Positions 36,209-44,583 of a DNA stretch of 64,000 nt are shown here, one piece after another (position 1 is the first letter of the stretch; the number at the start of each line of letters is the position of its first letter). The notes below the pieces were generated by a model. The model saw only the letters and a program-made list of their open reading frames with translations. It had not been told where the DNA came from and searched no databases. The DNA is from CAVUMR01 sp963742715. GTDB lineage: Bacteria; Actinomycetota; Actinomycetes; Mycobacteriales; Micromonosporaceae. The DNA lies in contig CAVUMR010000003.1 of NCBI GenBank assembly GCA_963742715.1, forward strand, positions 1,116,001-1,180,000. Direction: 5' to 3'. A program made the translations under genes and the position numbers.

Positions 36209-36526
36209 GCTGTTGCGGGCTCCGTGCGGTGCCCGGCTCCTCCCGATCTACACCGTAGTTGCGATGGCCGGCCCGACGAGCCGGCAGCCGGCGCGAGCCC
36301 GAAAGTGCCCGGATAATCGACGGTACACCGTGCCTACCGGTGCCGACGAACGGCGCCCGCACGTCATCGACGCCCCGCGATCAGCCACTTTGGCGACCAT
36401 CCCGGGTCGTCGTCACCGCTGGCCGGATCGCTCCCGTCACCGCTGGCCGGATCGCTCCCGTCACCGCTGGCCGGATCGCTCCCGTCACCGCTGGCGGGAT
36501 CGCCAAACTCGGCCAGGGCAACGCGG
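36209..36526. other. ftsH-hpt spacer with a 24-bp tandem repeat
   Basis: This 318-bp spacer has no supported gene. From 36412 to about 36500 it holds three perfect copies and one degenerate copy of a 24-bp unit beginning gtcaccgctggccggatcg. The remaining part next to ftsH should hold its promoter and leader, but no convincing promoter pair was picked out. Confidence 0.75.
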
Positions 36527-37090
36527 TCAGGCCCGGGTGTACACCTCGGGGCGCAGCACACCGACATAGGGCAGCTCGCGATACCGCTCGGCGTAGTCCA
36601 GGCCGTACCCGACGACGAACTCGTTCGGAATGTCAAAGCCGACATACCGGACTGGTACCGGCACCTTGATCGCGTCCGGCTTGCGGAACAGCGCGACCAC
36701 CTCGACCGAGGCAGGTCCCCGACTGGACAGGTATTTGAGCAGCCAGGACAGGGTGAGTCCGGAGTCGACGATGTCCTCGATCACGAGGACGTGCCGGTTG
36801 GAGATGTCGCGGTCGAGGTCCTTGAGAATGCGCACGATCCCGGAGGAGGTGGCGCGGGACCCGTACGAGGAGACCGCCATGAACTCCAGCTCGACCGGTC
36901 TGCCGAGCGCGCGGGCGAAGTCGGCCATGAACATGACCGCACCCTTGAGTACCCCGACCAGCAGCAGCCCGTCCACCTCGGCGTAGTCCACCGAGATCTG
37001 CTTCGCCAGCTCGGCGATCTTTTCCCTGATCTGTTCCTCGGTGACGATCACTTCGGCGATGTCGTCGTCATACCAACTGCCCGGCGCCAT
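36527..37090 (-). CDS. hpt: hypoxanthine phosphoribosyltransferase
   Basis: Hpt salvages hypoxanthine/guanine with PRPP to give IMP/GMP. The start chosen is ATG 37090 (MAPGSWYDDDIAEV), giving 187 residues, the normal size; a GTG at 37144 would add 18. Motifs are LLLVGVLKGAVMFMADFARAL, the PRPP-binding HVLVIEDIVDSGLTLSWLL, and the base-binding VRYVGFDIPNEFVVGYGLDY. The hpt-ftsH order follows the standard actinobacterial arrangement. It is upstream of ftsH with a repeat-bearing spacer between. Confidence 0.93.
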   Translation of the reverse strand: MAPGSWYDDDIAEVIVTEEQIREKIAELAKQISVDYAEVDGLLLVGVLKGAVMFMADFARALGRPVELEFMAVSSYGSRATSSGIVRILKDLDRDISNRHVLVIEDIVDSGLTLSWLLKYLSSRGPASVEVVALFRKPDAIKVPVPVRYVGFDIPNEFVVGYGLDYAERYRELPYVGVLRPEVYTRA

Positions 37091-37187
37091 GGGCAGAGCC
37101 TGCCGTACCGCCCGGATCTTCCGGTCGGCGGGGTCACCCCTCACGGATGCCGACCGTGCAGGTCACGGGCCGATTGCGGCGGCACGG

Positions 37188-38795
37188 TCAGTAGCCCAGC
37201 GCGCACCCGTCGGTACGCGCTTCGCTGCCCGCCACGTACCCGCCGTCGGGCAGTCGCCAGATCGCCTGCCCGCAGCCGAACACGTCGGAGTCGTCGGCCA
37301 CGGTCACCTCGTGCCCCCGCTCCCGCAGCGCGGCCACCACCTCGGCGGGCACCGAACTCTCCACGGTCACCGCGCGACCGGTCGACCAGTACCACCGCGG
37401 TGCATCCAGCGCCGCCTGCGGGTCCAGCCCCCGGTCGAGGCTGTGCACCAGCAGTTGTACGTGACCCTGCGGCTGCATGTGGCCGCCCATCACGCCGAAC
37501 GGGCCGACCGGCGTACCGCCCCGACTGAGGAACCCGGGGATGATCGTGTGGAACGGGCGCTTGCCGGGAGCCAGGCAGTTCGGATGGTCCGGCTCGAGGG
37601 AGAAGCCGGCCGCCCGGTTCTGCAGCGCGATCCCGGTACGGGGTACCACCACGTGCGATCCGAAGCTCGAGTAGTTCGACTGGATCAGGCTGACCATCAT
37701 GCCCTCGGCGTCCGCGGTCGCCAGGTACACGGTGTCGCCGGAGCCGGGCTTCCCGTGCGCCGGCGCCGCCGCCCGATCCCCGATCAGGGCCCGCCGCTGC
37801 GACACGTACTCCTTGGACAGCAGCTCGTCGACCGGTACCGCCGCACGGGTCGGGTCGGCGATGTACCGCCGCGCGTCGGCGAAGGCGAGCTTCATCGCCT
37901 CGAGCTGTTGGTGCAGCGCCACGCCGTGCTCCGGCGCGGACAGCCCGTCCAGGATCGCCAGCGCGAGTAGCGCGGCCAGCCCCTGACCGTTCGGCGGCAG
38001 CTCCCACACGTCGTACCCGCGGTACGACACCGACAGCGGCGCCACCCAACTGCTGCTGTGCAGGAGCAGGTCCTCGGCGTCGAGGTAGCCACCGGTACGC
38101 GCGGAGAAGTCGACCAGCCTGGTCGAGGTCTCGCCATGGTAGAAGGACTCGGCGTACGTACCGGCGATGAGCCAGAGCGTCCGGGCCAGGTCGGGGTTGC
38201 GCCAGCGCTCGCCCGCCCGCGGCACCTTTCCATCCGGCAGGAAGACCGGAGCGAATCCGGTGTACTCCTCGCCGGAGAGCCCGTGGTGCAGCTCAGCCGC
38301 CTGCTGCCAGTGGTACGCCACGGTCGGCGACACCGGGAAGCCGCGCTCCGCGTACCCGATCGCGTCCTCGAACAAGGTGCCGAACGGCGCGCGACCGTAC
38401 CGCGCGTGCAGGTCCCGCCAGCCCGCCGGTACCCCCGGAATGGTTACCGACTGCCAACCCCGCCGCGGCATCGTGGTCGCGCCCGCGGCCCGGACCGCGT
38501 CGGCGGTCAGCGTCATCGGTGCCCTGCCGGAGCCGTTCAGCCCGCTGAGCTCCCCGTCGTCCCAGACCAGCGCGAACAGGTCGCCACCCACGTCGGTGGA
38601 GGTCGGCTGTACGACGGTCAGGGTGGCCGCGGTGGCGATGGCCGCGTCGACCGCGTTGCCGCCGGCGCGCAGTACCGACAGTCCGGACTGCGCGGCGAGC
38701 GGATGACTGGTGGCGACCACGCCGTTCGGCGCGAGTACCGGCTTTCGGGCAGTGGTCACGTGATCCAGCGGAGTCACGAAGTGCAGGGGGGTCAC
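37188..38795 (-). CDS. gamma-glutamyltransferase family Ntn hydrolase
   Basis: 535 residues. The N-terminal part has ATSHPLAAQSGLSVLRAGGNAVDAAIATAATLTVVQPTSTDVGGD, a hallmark of the family. The precursor should self-cleave before the Thr in the GSGDTVYLATAD segment (about residue 355), which becomes the nucleophile. A later GVMGGHMQPQGHVQ block matches the oxyanion region. The family acts on gamma-glutamyl compounds such as glutathione or on cephalosporin side chains; actinobacterial members without a signal peptide, like this one, may be cytosolic acylases. The start is GTG 38795, four bases after the tilS stop; a GTG at 38759 is an alternative. It interrupts the usual tilS-hpt pair. Confidence 0.88.
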   Translation of the reverse strand: MTPLHFVTPLDHVTTARKPVLAPNGVVATSHPLAAQSGLSVLRAGGNAVDAAIATAATLTVVQPTSTDVGGDLFALVWDDGELSGLNGSGRAPMTLTADAVRAAGATTMPRRGWQSVTIPGVPAGWRDLHARYGRAPFGTLFEDAIGYAERGFPVSPTVAYHWQQAAELHHGLSGEEYTGFAPVFLPDGKVPRAGERWRNPDLARTLWLIAGTYAESFYHGETSTRLVDFSARTGGYLDAEDLLLHSSSWVAPLSVSYRGYDVWELPPNGQGLAALLALAILDGLSAPEHGVALHQQLEAMKLAFADARRYIADPTRAAVPVDELLSKEYVSQRRALIGDRAAAPAHGKPGSGDTVYLATADAEGMMVSLIQSNYSSFGSHVVVPRTGIALQNRAAGFSLEPDHPNCLAPGKRPFHTIIPGFLSRGGTPVGPFGVMGGHMQPQGHVQLLVHSLDRGLDPQAALDAPRWYWSTGRAVTVESSVPAEVVAALRERGHEVTVADDSDVFGCGQAIWRLPDGGYVAGSEARTDGCALGY

Positions 38796-38799
38796 CCGT

Positions 38800-39819
38800 T
38801 CATTCCATCGAGTCGGTCAGCCGGCCCGCGACCCGACCCACCCTTATTCCACCAGGCAGCTGTACCGGACCCTGCCCGTGCCAGGAGGTAATCAGGGCAT
38901 CCACGGACGTAACGTGCCGCGCCGACAGCGCGGAGCCGGGCACGCCGAGGCCGCGGAGCCAGGCGTGCACGGCGCGGGTCCGTACCGGTGCGGGGTAGTC
39001 AGCGAGCGCCACCGCGTCCACGGATCCATCCACGGACACCGCGGCTGCGAGGGCGGCGGCGGCGAGTTCGTCCAGGTGCCCGGTGTCCGCCGCGATCAAC
39101 TCGGCGGTGCGGGCCAGGTTCGCCACCACTCCCGGACCGAGCGTGTCGACCAGCATCGGCAGCAGGTTCCGGACCCTGGCCCGGGCGTACGCCGGGTCGG
39201 CGTTGTGCGGGTCCTCCCACGGCGGCAGGTCCAGTTCCGCGCAGGCCTGCCGCGGTACCGACCGGGGCAGCCGCAGGAACGGTCGCAGGTACCGGCCGCG
39301 CCGCAACGGCATCCCGGCCAGACCGCGCGGACCGGCACCGCGGGCCAGCCCGAGCAGCACCGTCTCCGCCTGGTCGTCCCGGGTGTGGCCGAGCAGCACC
39401 GCGACCGCGCCGGTGCGGTCGGCCGCGGCATCGAGCGCCGCGTACCGGGCGGACCGGGCCGCCGCTTCCGGCCCGCCGTCCCGCCCCACCCGCACCGCTA
39501 CCGCCTCCACCGGGGCCAGTCCGGTGTCGACCGCCCACTTGGCCACCGCTTCGGCGCGCTCTGCGGAACCAGGCTGCAGGCCGTGGTCGACGGTCACCAG
39601 GCCAGCGCGTACGCCGAGCCGCGGCGCGACGAACGAGGTCGCCACCGCGAGCGCGAGCGAGTCGGCCCCACCCGAGCAGGCGACCAGCACCAACGGCCCG
39701 CCGTTCCCGGCCTGTCCGCGCTCAGCCGCCGGGAACCCGGGTACCCCAGGAAGTGCCCCTGAAAGTGCCTGCCGGACCGCGACGCGGGTGGCGGCGACCG
39801 CCGGCGGTGGACCGGCCAT
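38800..39819 (-). CDS. tilS: tRNA(Ile)-lysidine synthase
   Basis: TilS ligates lysine to C34 of the CAU-anticodon tRNA-Ile, switching it to read AUA. The P-loop SGGADS is at residues 49-54, followed by GLVTVDHGLQPGS and a LLGHTRDDQAETVLLGLARGAGPRGLAGM segment, all diagnostic. At 339 residues it has the short actinobacterial form without the full C-terminal domain. It lies between the DUF2342 metalloprotease and gamma-glutamyltransferase genes, with spacings under 10 bp, so it is part of a polycistronic run. Confidence 0.94.
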   Translation of the reverse strand: MAGPPPAVAATRVAVRQALSGALPGVPGFPAAERGQAGNGGPLVLVACSGGADSLALAVATSFVAPRLGVRAGLVTVDHGLQPGSAERAEAVAKWAVDTGLAPVEAVAVRVGRDGGPEAAARSARYAALDAAADRTGAVAVLLGHTRDDQAETVLLGLARGAGPRGLAGMPLRRGRYLRPFLRLPRSVPRQACAELDLPPWEDPHNADPAYARARVRNLLPMLVDTLGPGVVANLARTAELIAADTGHLDELAAAALAAAVSVDGSVDAVALADYPAPVRTRAVHAWLRGLGVPGSALSARHVTSVDALITSWHGQGPVQLPGGIRVGRVAGRLTDSME

Positions 39820-39828
39820 CGGCGCTGG

Positions 39829-40881
39829 TCAGGCGGGCGAGCCGTGCACCCGGGTGACCCAGGCGTCCGGATCGCCGAGCTCGGACAGTCGGGGCAGCGT
39901 CAGCGGCGACGAGAAGATCTTGTTGAAGCCGTCCATGCCGACGCGCTCGACCACGGTGCCGACGAACTTGCGACCCTCGGCGTACTGCCGGAGCTTCACG
40001 TCCACCCCGAGCAGCTTGCGGATGACCCGCTCGAACGGGTTGGCCACGTCCCGCCGCCGGTTGAACTTGCGCCGGATGTCCTCGACGCTCGGCAGCACCT
40101 CGGGCCCGACCCCGTCCATGACGAACTCGGCGTGCCCCTCCAGCAGGGTCATCAGCGCGGTGAGCCGGTCGAGTACCGACTTCTGCGCCGGCGTCTGCAC
40201 GAGATCGAGCACGCTGACCCGGCTCGACGGGTTGCGTACCGCCTCGGACAGCGCGGCCACCCCTCGTCGTACCCGGTCCAGCATCTGGTCGGAGTCGAGT
40301 TGGGAGGCATCCACGAACGCCTGTACCTCGCCGAGGAAGTGCGCGCGCAGCCACGGTACGGCGGTGAACTGGGTCCGGTGGGTCACCTCGTGCAGGCACA
40401 CCCAGAGCCGGAAGTCGTGCGGGTCGGCCTCGATCTTCCGCTCGATCTCCACGATGTTCGGCGCGACCAGCAGCAACTGACCGGGATCGGCGGAAAACAC
40501 CTCGTACTGCCCGAGCACCTTGCCGGACAGGTAGCCGAGCACAGTGCCGGCCTGTACCCCGGTCAGCCGGGAGCCGACCGACTGCGTGAACGCCCCGGGT
40601 TCACGGCCCTGTACGAGCCGCTCCATCAGCGGGCCGAGCACCTCGCGCAGCCCGGCGATGTTCGTCGCGGACCAGTCCGCCCGGTCGACCACCCGCACCG
40701 GCGGGTGCGTGACCTGCGTGGACAGCGTGGTGAAGTCGAGGACGTGCCCGGCCGCGACATCGGTGAGTCGGCGCAGTTCGGCGACGACGTCGGAGGCTTC
40801 GGTGTAGGTGACTTTCGGTCCGGCCTTGCTCAACGCGCCGGCGGTTGCGGCGGCTAGATCCCAGTCCACGAACTGCGGCAT
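39829..40881 (-). CDS. DUF2342 zinc-dependent metalloprotease-like protein
   Basis: 350 residues from the ATG at 40881 (MPQFVDW), with GGTGGGGGC upstream. The HEVTH motif at residues 164-168, within WVCLHEVTHRTQF, is the zinc site; a later LTALMTLLEGHAEFVMDGVG supplies the expected third ligand region. This family (sometimes labelled F420-biosynthesis-associated) is conserved beside tilS in actinobacteria; its substrate is unknown. There is no signal peptide, so it is cytosolic. The gene precedes tilS by nine bases. Confidence 0.88.
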   Translation of the reverse strand: MPQFVDWDLAAATAGALSKAGPKVTYTEASDVVAELRRLTDVAAGHVLDFTTLSTQVTHPPVRVVDRADWSATNIAGLREVLGPLMERLVQGREPGAFTQSVGSRLTGVQAGTVLGYLSGKVLGQYEVFSADPGQLLLVAPNIVEIERKIEADPHDFRLWVCLHEVTHRTQFTAVPWLRAHFLGEVQAFVDASQLDSDQMLDRVRRGVAALSEAVRNPSSRVSVLDLVQTPAQKSVLDRLTALMTLLEGHAEFVMDGVGPEVLPSVEDIRRKFNRRRDVANPFERVIRKLLGVDVKLRQYAEGRKFVGTVVERVGMDGFNKIFSSPLTLPRLSELGDPDAWVTRVHGSPA

Positions 40882-40957
40882 GCCCCCACCGTACGTGCCG
40901 CGCAGTGGGACCGCCCACCGTTGACGGCCCCAGCTCGCCTCTACCGGCGCTGGCGGA

Positions 40958-43858
40958 TTACCGGCAGCCGCAGGTGGCCAGCGCGGCGGCGATCCGGTCC
41001 AACGCCGCTTCGGCGCCGAGCGTGCCACCCACCGGTACCTGATCGGCGAGCAGCGCGAACACCATCGGCCTGCCGTCCGCGCCGATCACGATCCCGGACA
41101 GCGAGCTGGCTCCGGACAGGGTTCCGGTCTTCGCGCGTACCAGCCCGGCACCGGTCTTCGCCGCGTCGGTGTACCGGTCGGTCAGCGTGCCGCTGTACCC
41201 GGCCACCGGGAGCCCGGCGAAGATCGGCCGCAGCTCCGGATGCGATGGTCCGGCCGCGGCGGTCAGGATCGAGGTGAGCAGCGTGGCGCTGAGCCGGTCG
41301 GTACGGGACAGCCCGCTGCCGTCGACCAGCCCGTCTCCGGCCACCGGTACCCCGAGCTCACCCAGCTGGGACCGGATCGCCCCGGCCGCGCCGGCGAACG
41401 ACGCGGGCGCGGAGCGGGCCAGCGCGACCTGCCGCGCGAGGCACTCCGCGATGATGTTGTCGCTGGCCGACAGCATCAGCTCCACCAGCCGGGACGCCGG
41501 TGGCGACTCGACCCGACCGAGCACAGCCGCACCGGCCGGCGCGGTACCCCGACCGACCGCGGAGGGCGGCAGGCCGAGCAGCCGGGCCAGCGCCGCGCCG
41601 GCGGCCAGGTCCGGAGTACCGGATCGCTCGTTCTGCTTCGGGGACACCCGCCCGCCGTCGATCATCAACGCGCTGACCGGTGCCGAGAAGCCGCCGCTGA
41701 CGATGTCGCTGTCCCAGCCGGGACCGGTCGCCGGTCCGGTGTACAGGCTGGCGTCGACCAGTACCTTCGTCGGTGCGACGCCGTTGAGCGCCTTCCGCGC
41801 CTGCGCGGCGAGCTGATCGAGTCGGGCGGCACCCGGATAGGTACCCCGGCCGTTCACCGAGAGGGTCGGGTCGCCGCCGCCGATCAGTACCACCTCGCCC
41901 GGTGCCGAGCCGGCGACTGCCGAGGTCGGGATGCGGTACGACGGGCCCCGACTGGCCAGCAGCGCGGCCGCGGTCACCAGCTTCGTGGTGGACGCCGGCA
42001 TCACCAGCGCGGTGTCGTCCGCGCTGTACAACGACTTTCCGGTCGGCGCGTCGACGACGGATACCGCGACGTGGCCGCCGAGCCGGGAGTCGGCGAGCAG
42101 CGGTTGCAGTACCGCCGTCAGCCCGGCGGTACTGGCGACCGACTGGCCGGTGGCCACCTCGAGCACCGGCGGCGGGTCGAGCGGCGGTGGAGTCGGGGAC
42201 GCGCTGGCGATCGGGCTCTCCCCGCGCAGCAGCCGGTCCACCGGCCCGGGACGGATCACGGCCACCGCACCGACCGCCACGATCAGCACGACCGCCGCGC
42301 TGAGCAGCGCGTACACCATCCGGCGCCGCTTCGGGCCGGGCTCGGCGGCCGGGCCGGGCTCCTTGACCGCGCTGGCCTCTTTGGCCGGAGCGGATGGCCG
42401 TCGGGGCTCCGCCGGCTGGGCCGGTTCCGCTGGGCGGGTGGCCGGCCGGGGCGGCTCTGGTACCGGAGGATGAGCCGGCGCACGCACCACGGCCACCCCG
42501 CGCGCCGGCTGGGCGGACGGATCCAGGAAGGCCTCGACCTGCCACGGGCCGGTGGGGCGCACCTGCGCGATCCCCGCGGCCCGGGCGGTGGCCGGCGCGG
42601 GCTGGGTCGGTCGGGCCGGCTCGGATGTCGGCCGGCTCGGTGGCTGCGCGGGTCGGGCCGGCGGTCGGGGCGCTTCCCGGGTGGGTTGGGCGGACCCGGG
42701 CGGTGGCTGGGTCCGGGCAGGTGGCTGGGTCTGGGCAGGTGGCTGGGTCCGGGCAGGTGGCTGGGTCGGCCTGGTCGGTACCGACGCGCGGCCGGCGACC
42801 CGCGGCGCGGTCTCGGCGGGCGGCGCGGTCCCGACGGGTGGGTCGACGTCCTTCGGCGGCACCGGATCGTTCACCGGCACCGTGGCGCGACCGGTCGGCA
42901 CCGAAGCCCTGCCGGTCGGGGCGGGACTGGTCGGCTCCGCGCCCCATACCGACGAATCCGAGCCCCACGGCGACGGGCTGGTCGGCCCTGCCGGCGGGCG
43001 GGTGGGCGCCGCCGGCGGACGGCGGGTGGGCGCTGCCGCGGCGGGCGCCGGAGGGCTGGTCGGCGCTGCCGCTACGGAGGCTCGGCCACGGCGGGGCAGG
43101 TCCTGGTTGACCTTGGTGGCGGTGCCATCGGATCCGGCGTCATCGTCCGCCGTGCCGGCCGGCTCGGTTCTCGCGGCGCCCGGCTCGGTTCTCGCGGCGC
43201 CCGGCTCGGTTTTCCCGGCGGCCGGCTCGGTTCTCGCGGCGGCCAACACGGAAGGCTCGTCGCCCGGCTCGGTTCTCGCGACCGCTGGCGCAGCAGGCCC
43301 GTCAACCGGTTCCGTTGTCGCGTCCGCTGGCTCAGCACCGTCGTCGGCTGACGCCGCAGGCTCGTCGACCGAGCTGACTGTCGCGTCCGCCGGTTCGGTC
43401 GACGAATCGGTCGGCTCGGCTGCCGCGTCCGCCGGTTCGGTGCTGCCGGCAGGTCGGGCAGTGGATTCGGCGGGCTCGGGTGACTCTGGCGCTTCGTCAG
43501 CCGACCCACCGGCGGATCCGGATGAGCCGCCTAGCGGGGCAGCCGGGGCGTCGGTGCTGGACGGCTCGTCGCCGCGATCCGTCTCATCGGGATGGTGGTC
43601 GGGCCCGTCCGCGTCCAGGTCGGGCTCGTCGCGGTCACGCTCGTCGCGGTCGGCCTCGTCCCGGTCGCGCTCGTCACGTTCGACCGCGGCACGTTCGACC
43701 GCCACACTGTCCCGATCGGCGGTACCCAGGTCAGCGTCGTCCCCCTCGGCGGCGCGCACGTCAACGGTCTGGTCCGCGGTACCCCCGGCTGTGGTGTGCC
43801 CATCAGCGGTTTCCCCGTCGAGCCGACCGCGAGCGCGTTCGTCCGAACCGTCTGTCAT
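40958..43858 (-). CDS. dacB: D-alanyl-D-alanine carboxypeptidase/endopeptidase (PBP4 type) with giant N-terminal tail
   Basis: 966 residues. The enzyme part has the serine motif S623-T-T-K626 (PASTTKLVTAA), the second motif SASDN and the KTG motif in RAKTGTLSG, as in class C PBPs that trim peptidoglycan cross-links. A membrane helix starts near residue 514 (MVYALLSAAVVLIVAV). The first 513 residues are therefore cytoplasmic and disordered: first a charged E-R-D-E-R-D-R-D repeat region, then Ala/Glu/Pro/Thr repeats, then a Pro-rich Q-P-P-A-R-T repeat. Such tails are far longer than in ordinary DacB and could be regulated by phosphorylation or scaffolding. Divergent from ppa. Confidence 0.88.
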   Translation of the reverse strand: MTDGSDERARGRLDGETADGHTTAGGTADQTVDVRAAEGDDADLGTADRDSVAVERAAVERDERDRDEADRDERDRDEPDLDADGPDHHPDETDRGDEPSSTDAPAAPLGGSSGSAGGSADEAPESPEPAESTARPAGSTEPADAAAEPTDSSTEPADATVSSVDEPAASADDGAEPADATTEPVDGPAAPAVARTEPGDEPSVLAAARTEPAAGKTEPGAARTEPGAARTEPAGTADDDAGSDGTATKVNQDLPRRGRASVAAAPTSPPAPAAAAPTRRPPAAPTRPPAGPTSPSPWGSDSSVWGAEPTSPAPTGRASVPTGRATVPVNDPVPPKDVDPPVGTAPPAETAPRVAGRASVPTRPTQPPARTQPPAQTQPPARTQPPPGSAQPTREAPRPPARPAQPPSRPTSEPARPTQPAPATARAAGIAQVRPTGPWQVEAFLDPSAQPARGVAVVRAPAHPPVPEPPRPATRPAEPAQPAEPRRPSAPAKEASAVKEPGPAAEPGPKRRRMVYALLSAAVVLIVAVGAVAVIRPGPVDRLLRGESPIASASPTPPPLDPPPVLEVATGQSVASTAGLTAVLQPLLADSRLGGHVAVSVVDAPTGKSLYSADDTALVMPASTTKLVTAAALLASRGPSYRIPTSAVAGSAPGEVVLIGGGDPTLSVNGRGTYPGAARLDQLAAQARKALNGVAPTKVLVDASLYTGPATGPGWDSDIVSGGFSAPVSALMIDGGRVSPKQNERSGTPDLAAGAALARLLGLPPSAVGRGTAPAGAAVLGRVESPPASRLVELMLSASDNIIAECLARQVALARSAPASFAGAAGAIRSQLGELGVPVAGDGLVDGSGLSRTDRLSATLLTSILTAAAGPSHPELRPIFAGLPVAGYSGTLTDRYTDAAKTGAGLVRAKTGTLSGASSLSGIVIGADGRPMVFALLADQVPVGGTLGAEAALDRIAAALATCGCR

Positions 43859-44012
43859 AGGTCAGTCGCGTCCCGGGTGAAGAGTGATCAGCGGCTACCA
43901 GCGGGTCCGCCCCGTACCCGGCATGGTGCCTTGCGACACTAGACCAGCATGTCCGGGCGACGACTGTCGAGAGCCCGGTACCGGCGGCATCCGACCCAGG
44001 GAGGCGACCGGC

Positions 44013-44528
44013 GTGGACTTCGACGTGACCATCGAGATCCCCAAGGGCCAGCGGAACAAGTACGAGGTGGACCACGAAACCGGCCGGATCAGGCTGGACC
44101 GGACACTGTTCACCTCGACCCAGTATCCGGCCGACTACGGGTTCATCGAGGACACGCTGGGCCAGGACGGCGACCCGCTGGACGCGCTGGTACTGCTGCA
44201 GGAGCCCACGTTCCCTGGTTGCCTGATCCGGTGCCGCGCGATCGGCATGTTCCGGATGACCGACGAAAAGGGCCCGGACGACAAGGTGCTCTGCGTACCG
44301 GCGAATGATCCGCGGCTGGAGCACCTGCGCGACATCCACCACATGCCCGAGTTCGACCGGTTGGAAATTCAGCACTTCTTCGAGGTGTACAAGGACCTCG
44401 AGCCCGGAAAGAGCGTCGAGGGTGCCACCTGGGTCGGCCGTACCGACGCGGAGAACGAGATCGCGCGGTCCCGCGAGCGGTACGTACCACTGCCGCCGCG
44501 CGAGACGATCGAGCCGCCGCGGCACTAG
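44013..44528 (+). CDS. ppa: inorganic pyrophosphatase
   Basis: Family I PPase hydrolyses PPi to phosphate and drives biosynthetic reactions. The start is GTG 44013, with a GGGAGG ribosome site, giving 171 residues. Active-site blocks are FDVTIEIPKGQRNKYE, YPADYGFIEDTLGQDGDPLDALVL (the DGDPLD metal motif) and DDKVLCVPANDPRL. Divergence from dacB is conserved in actinobacteria. It converges on the acyl-CoA ligase gene. Confidence 0.96.
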   Translation: MDFDVTIEIPKGQRNKYEVDHETGRIRLDRTLFTSTQYPADYGFIEDTLGQDGDPLDALVLLQEPTFPGCLIRCRAIGMFRMTDEKGPDDKVLCVPANDPRLEHLRDIHHMPEFDRLEIQHFFEVYKDLEPGKSVEGATWVGRTDAENEIARSRERYVPLPPRETIEPPRH

Positions 44529-44547
44529 TCCGGGCGGCTCGTCGCTG

Positions 44548-44573
44548 GCCCGCCTTCGAAATGCCGGGCGGGC
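44548..44573. terminator. bidirectional terminator-like hairpin between ppa and the ligase gene
   Basis: GCCCGCC (44548-44554) pairs with GGCGGGC (44567-44573) around a 12-base loop in the 55-bp gap between convergent genes. A short stem, but ideally placed. Confidence 0.55.
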
Positions 44574-44583
44574 TCGAAATCGC

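Noticed and set aside
41240..43351. 703-codon plus-strand frame
   Set aside because: Shadow of dacB low-complexity DNA; no ribosome site or known domain.
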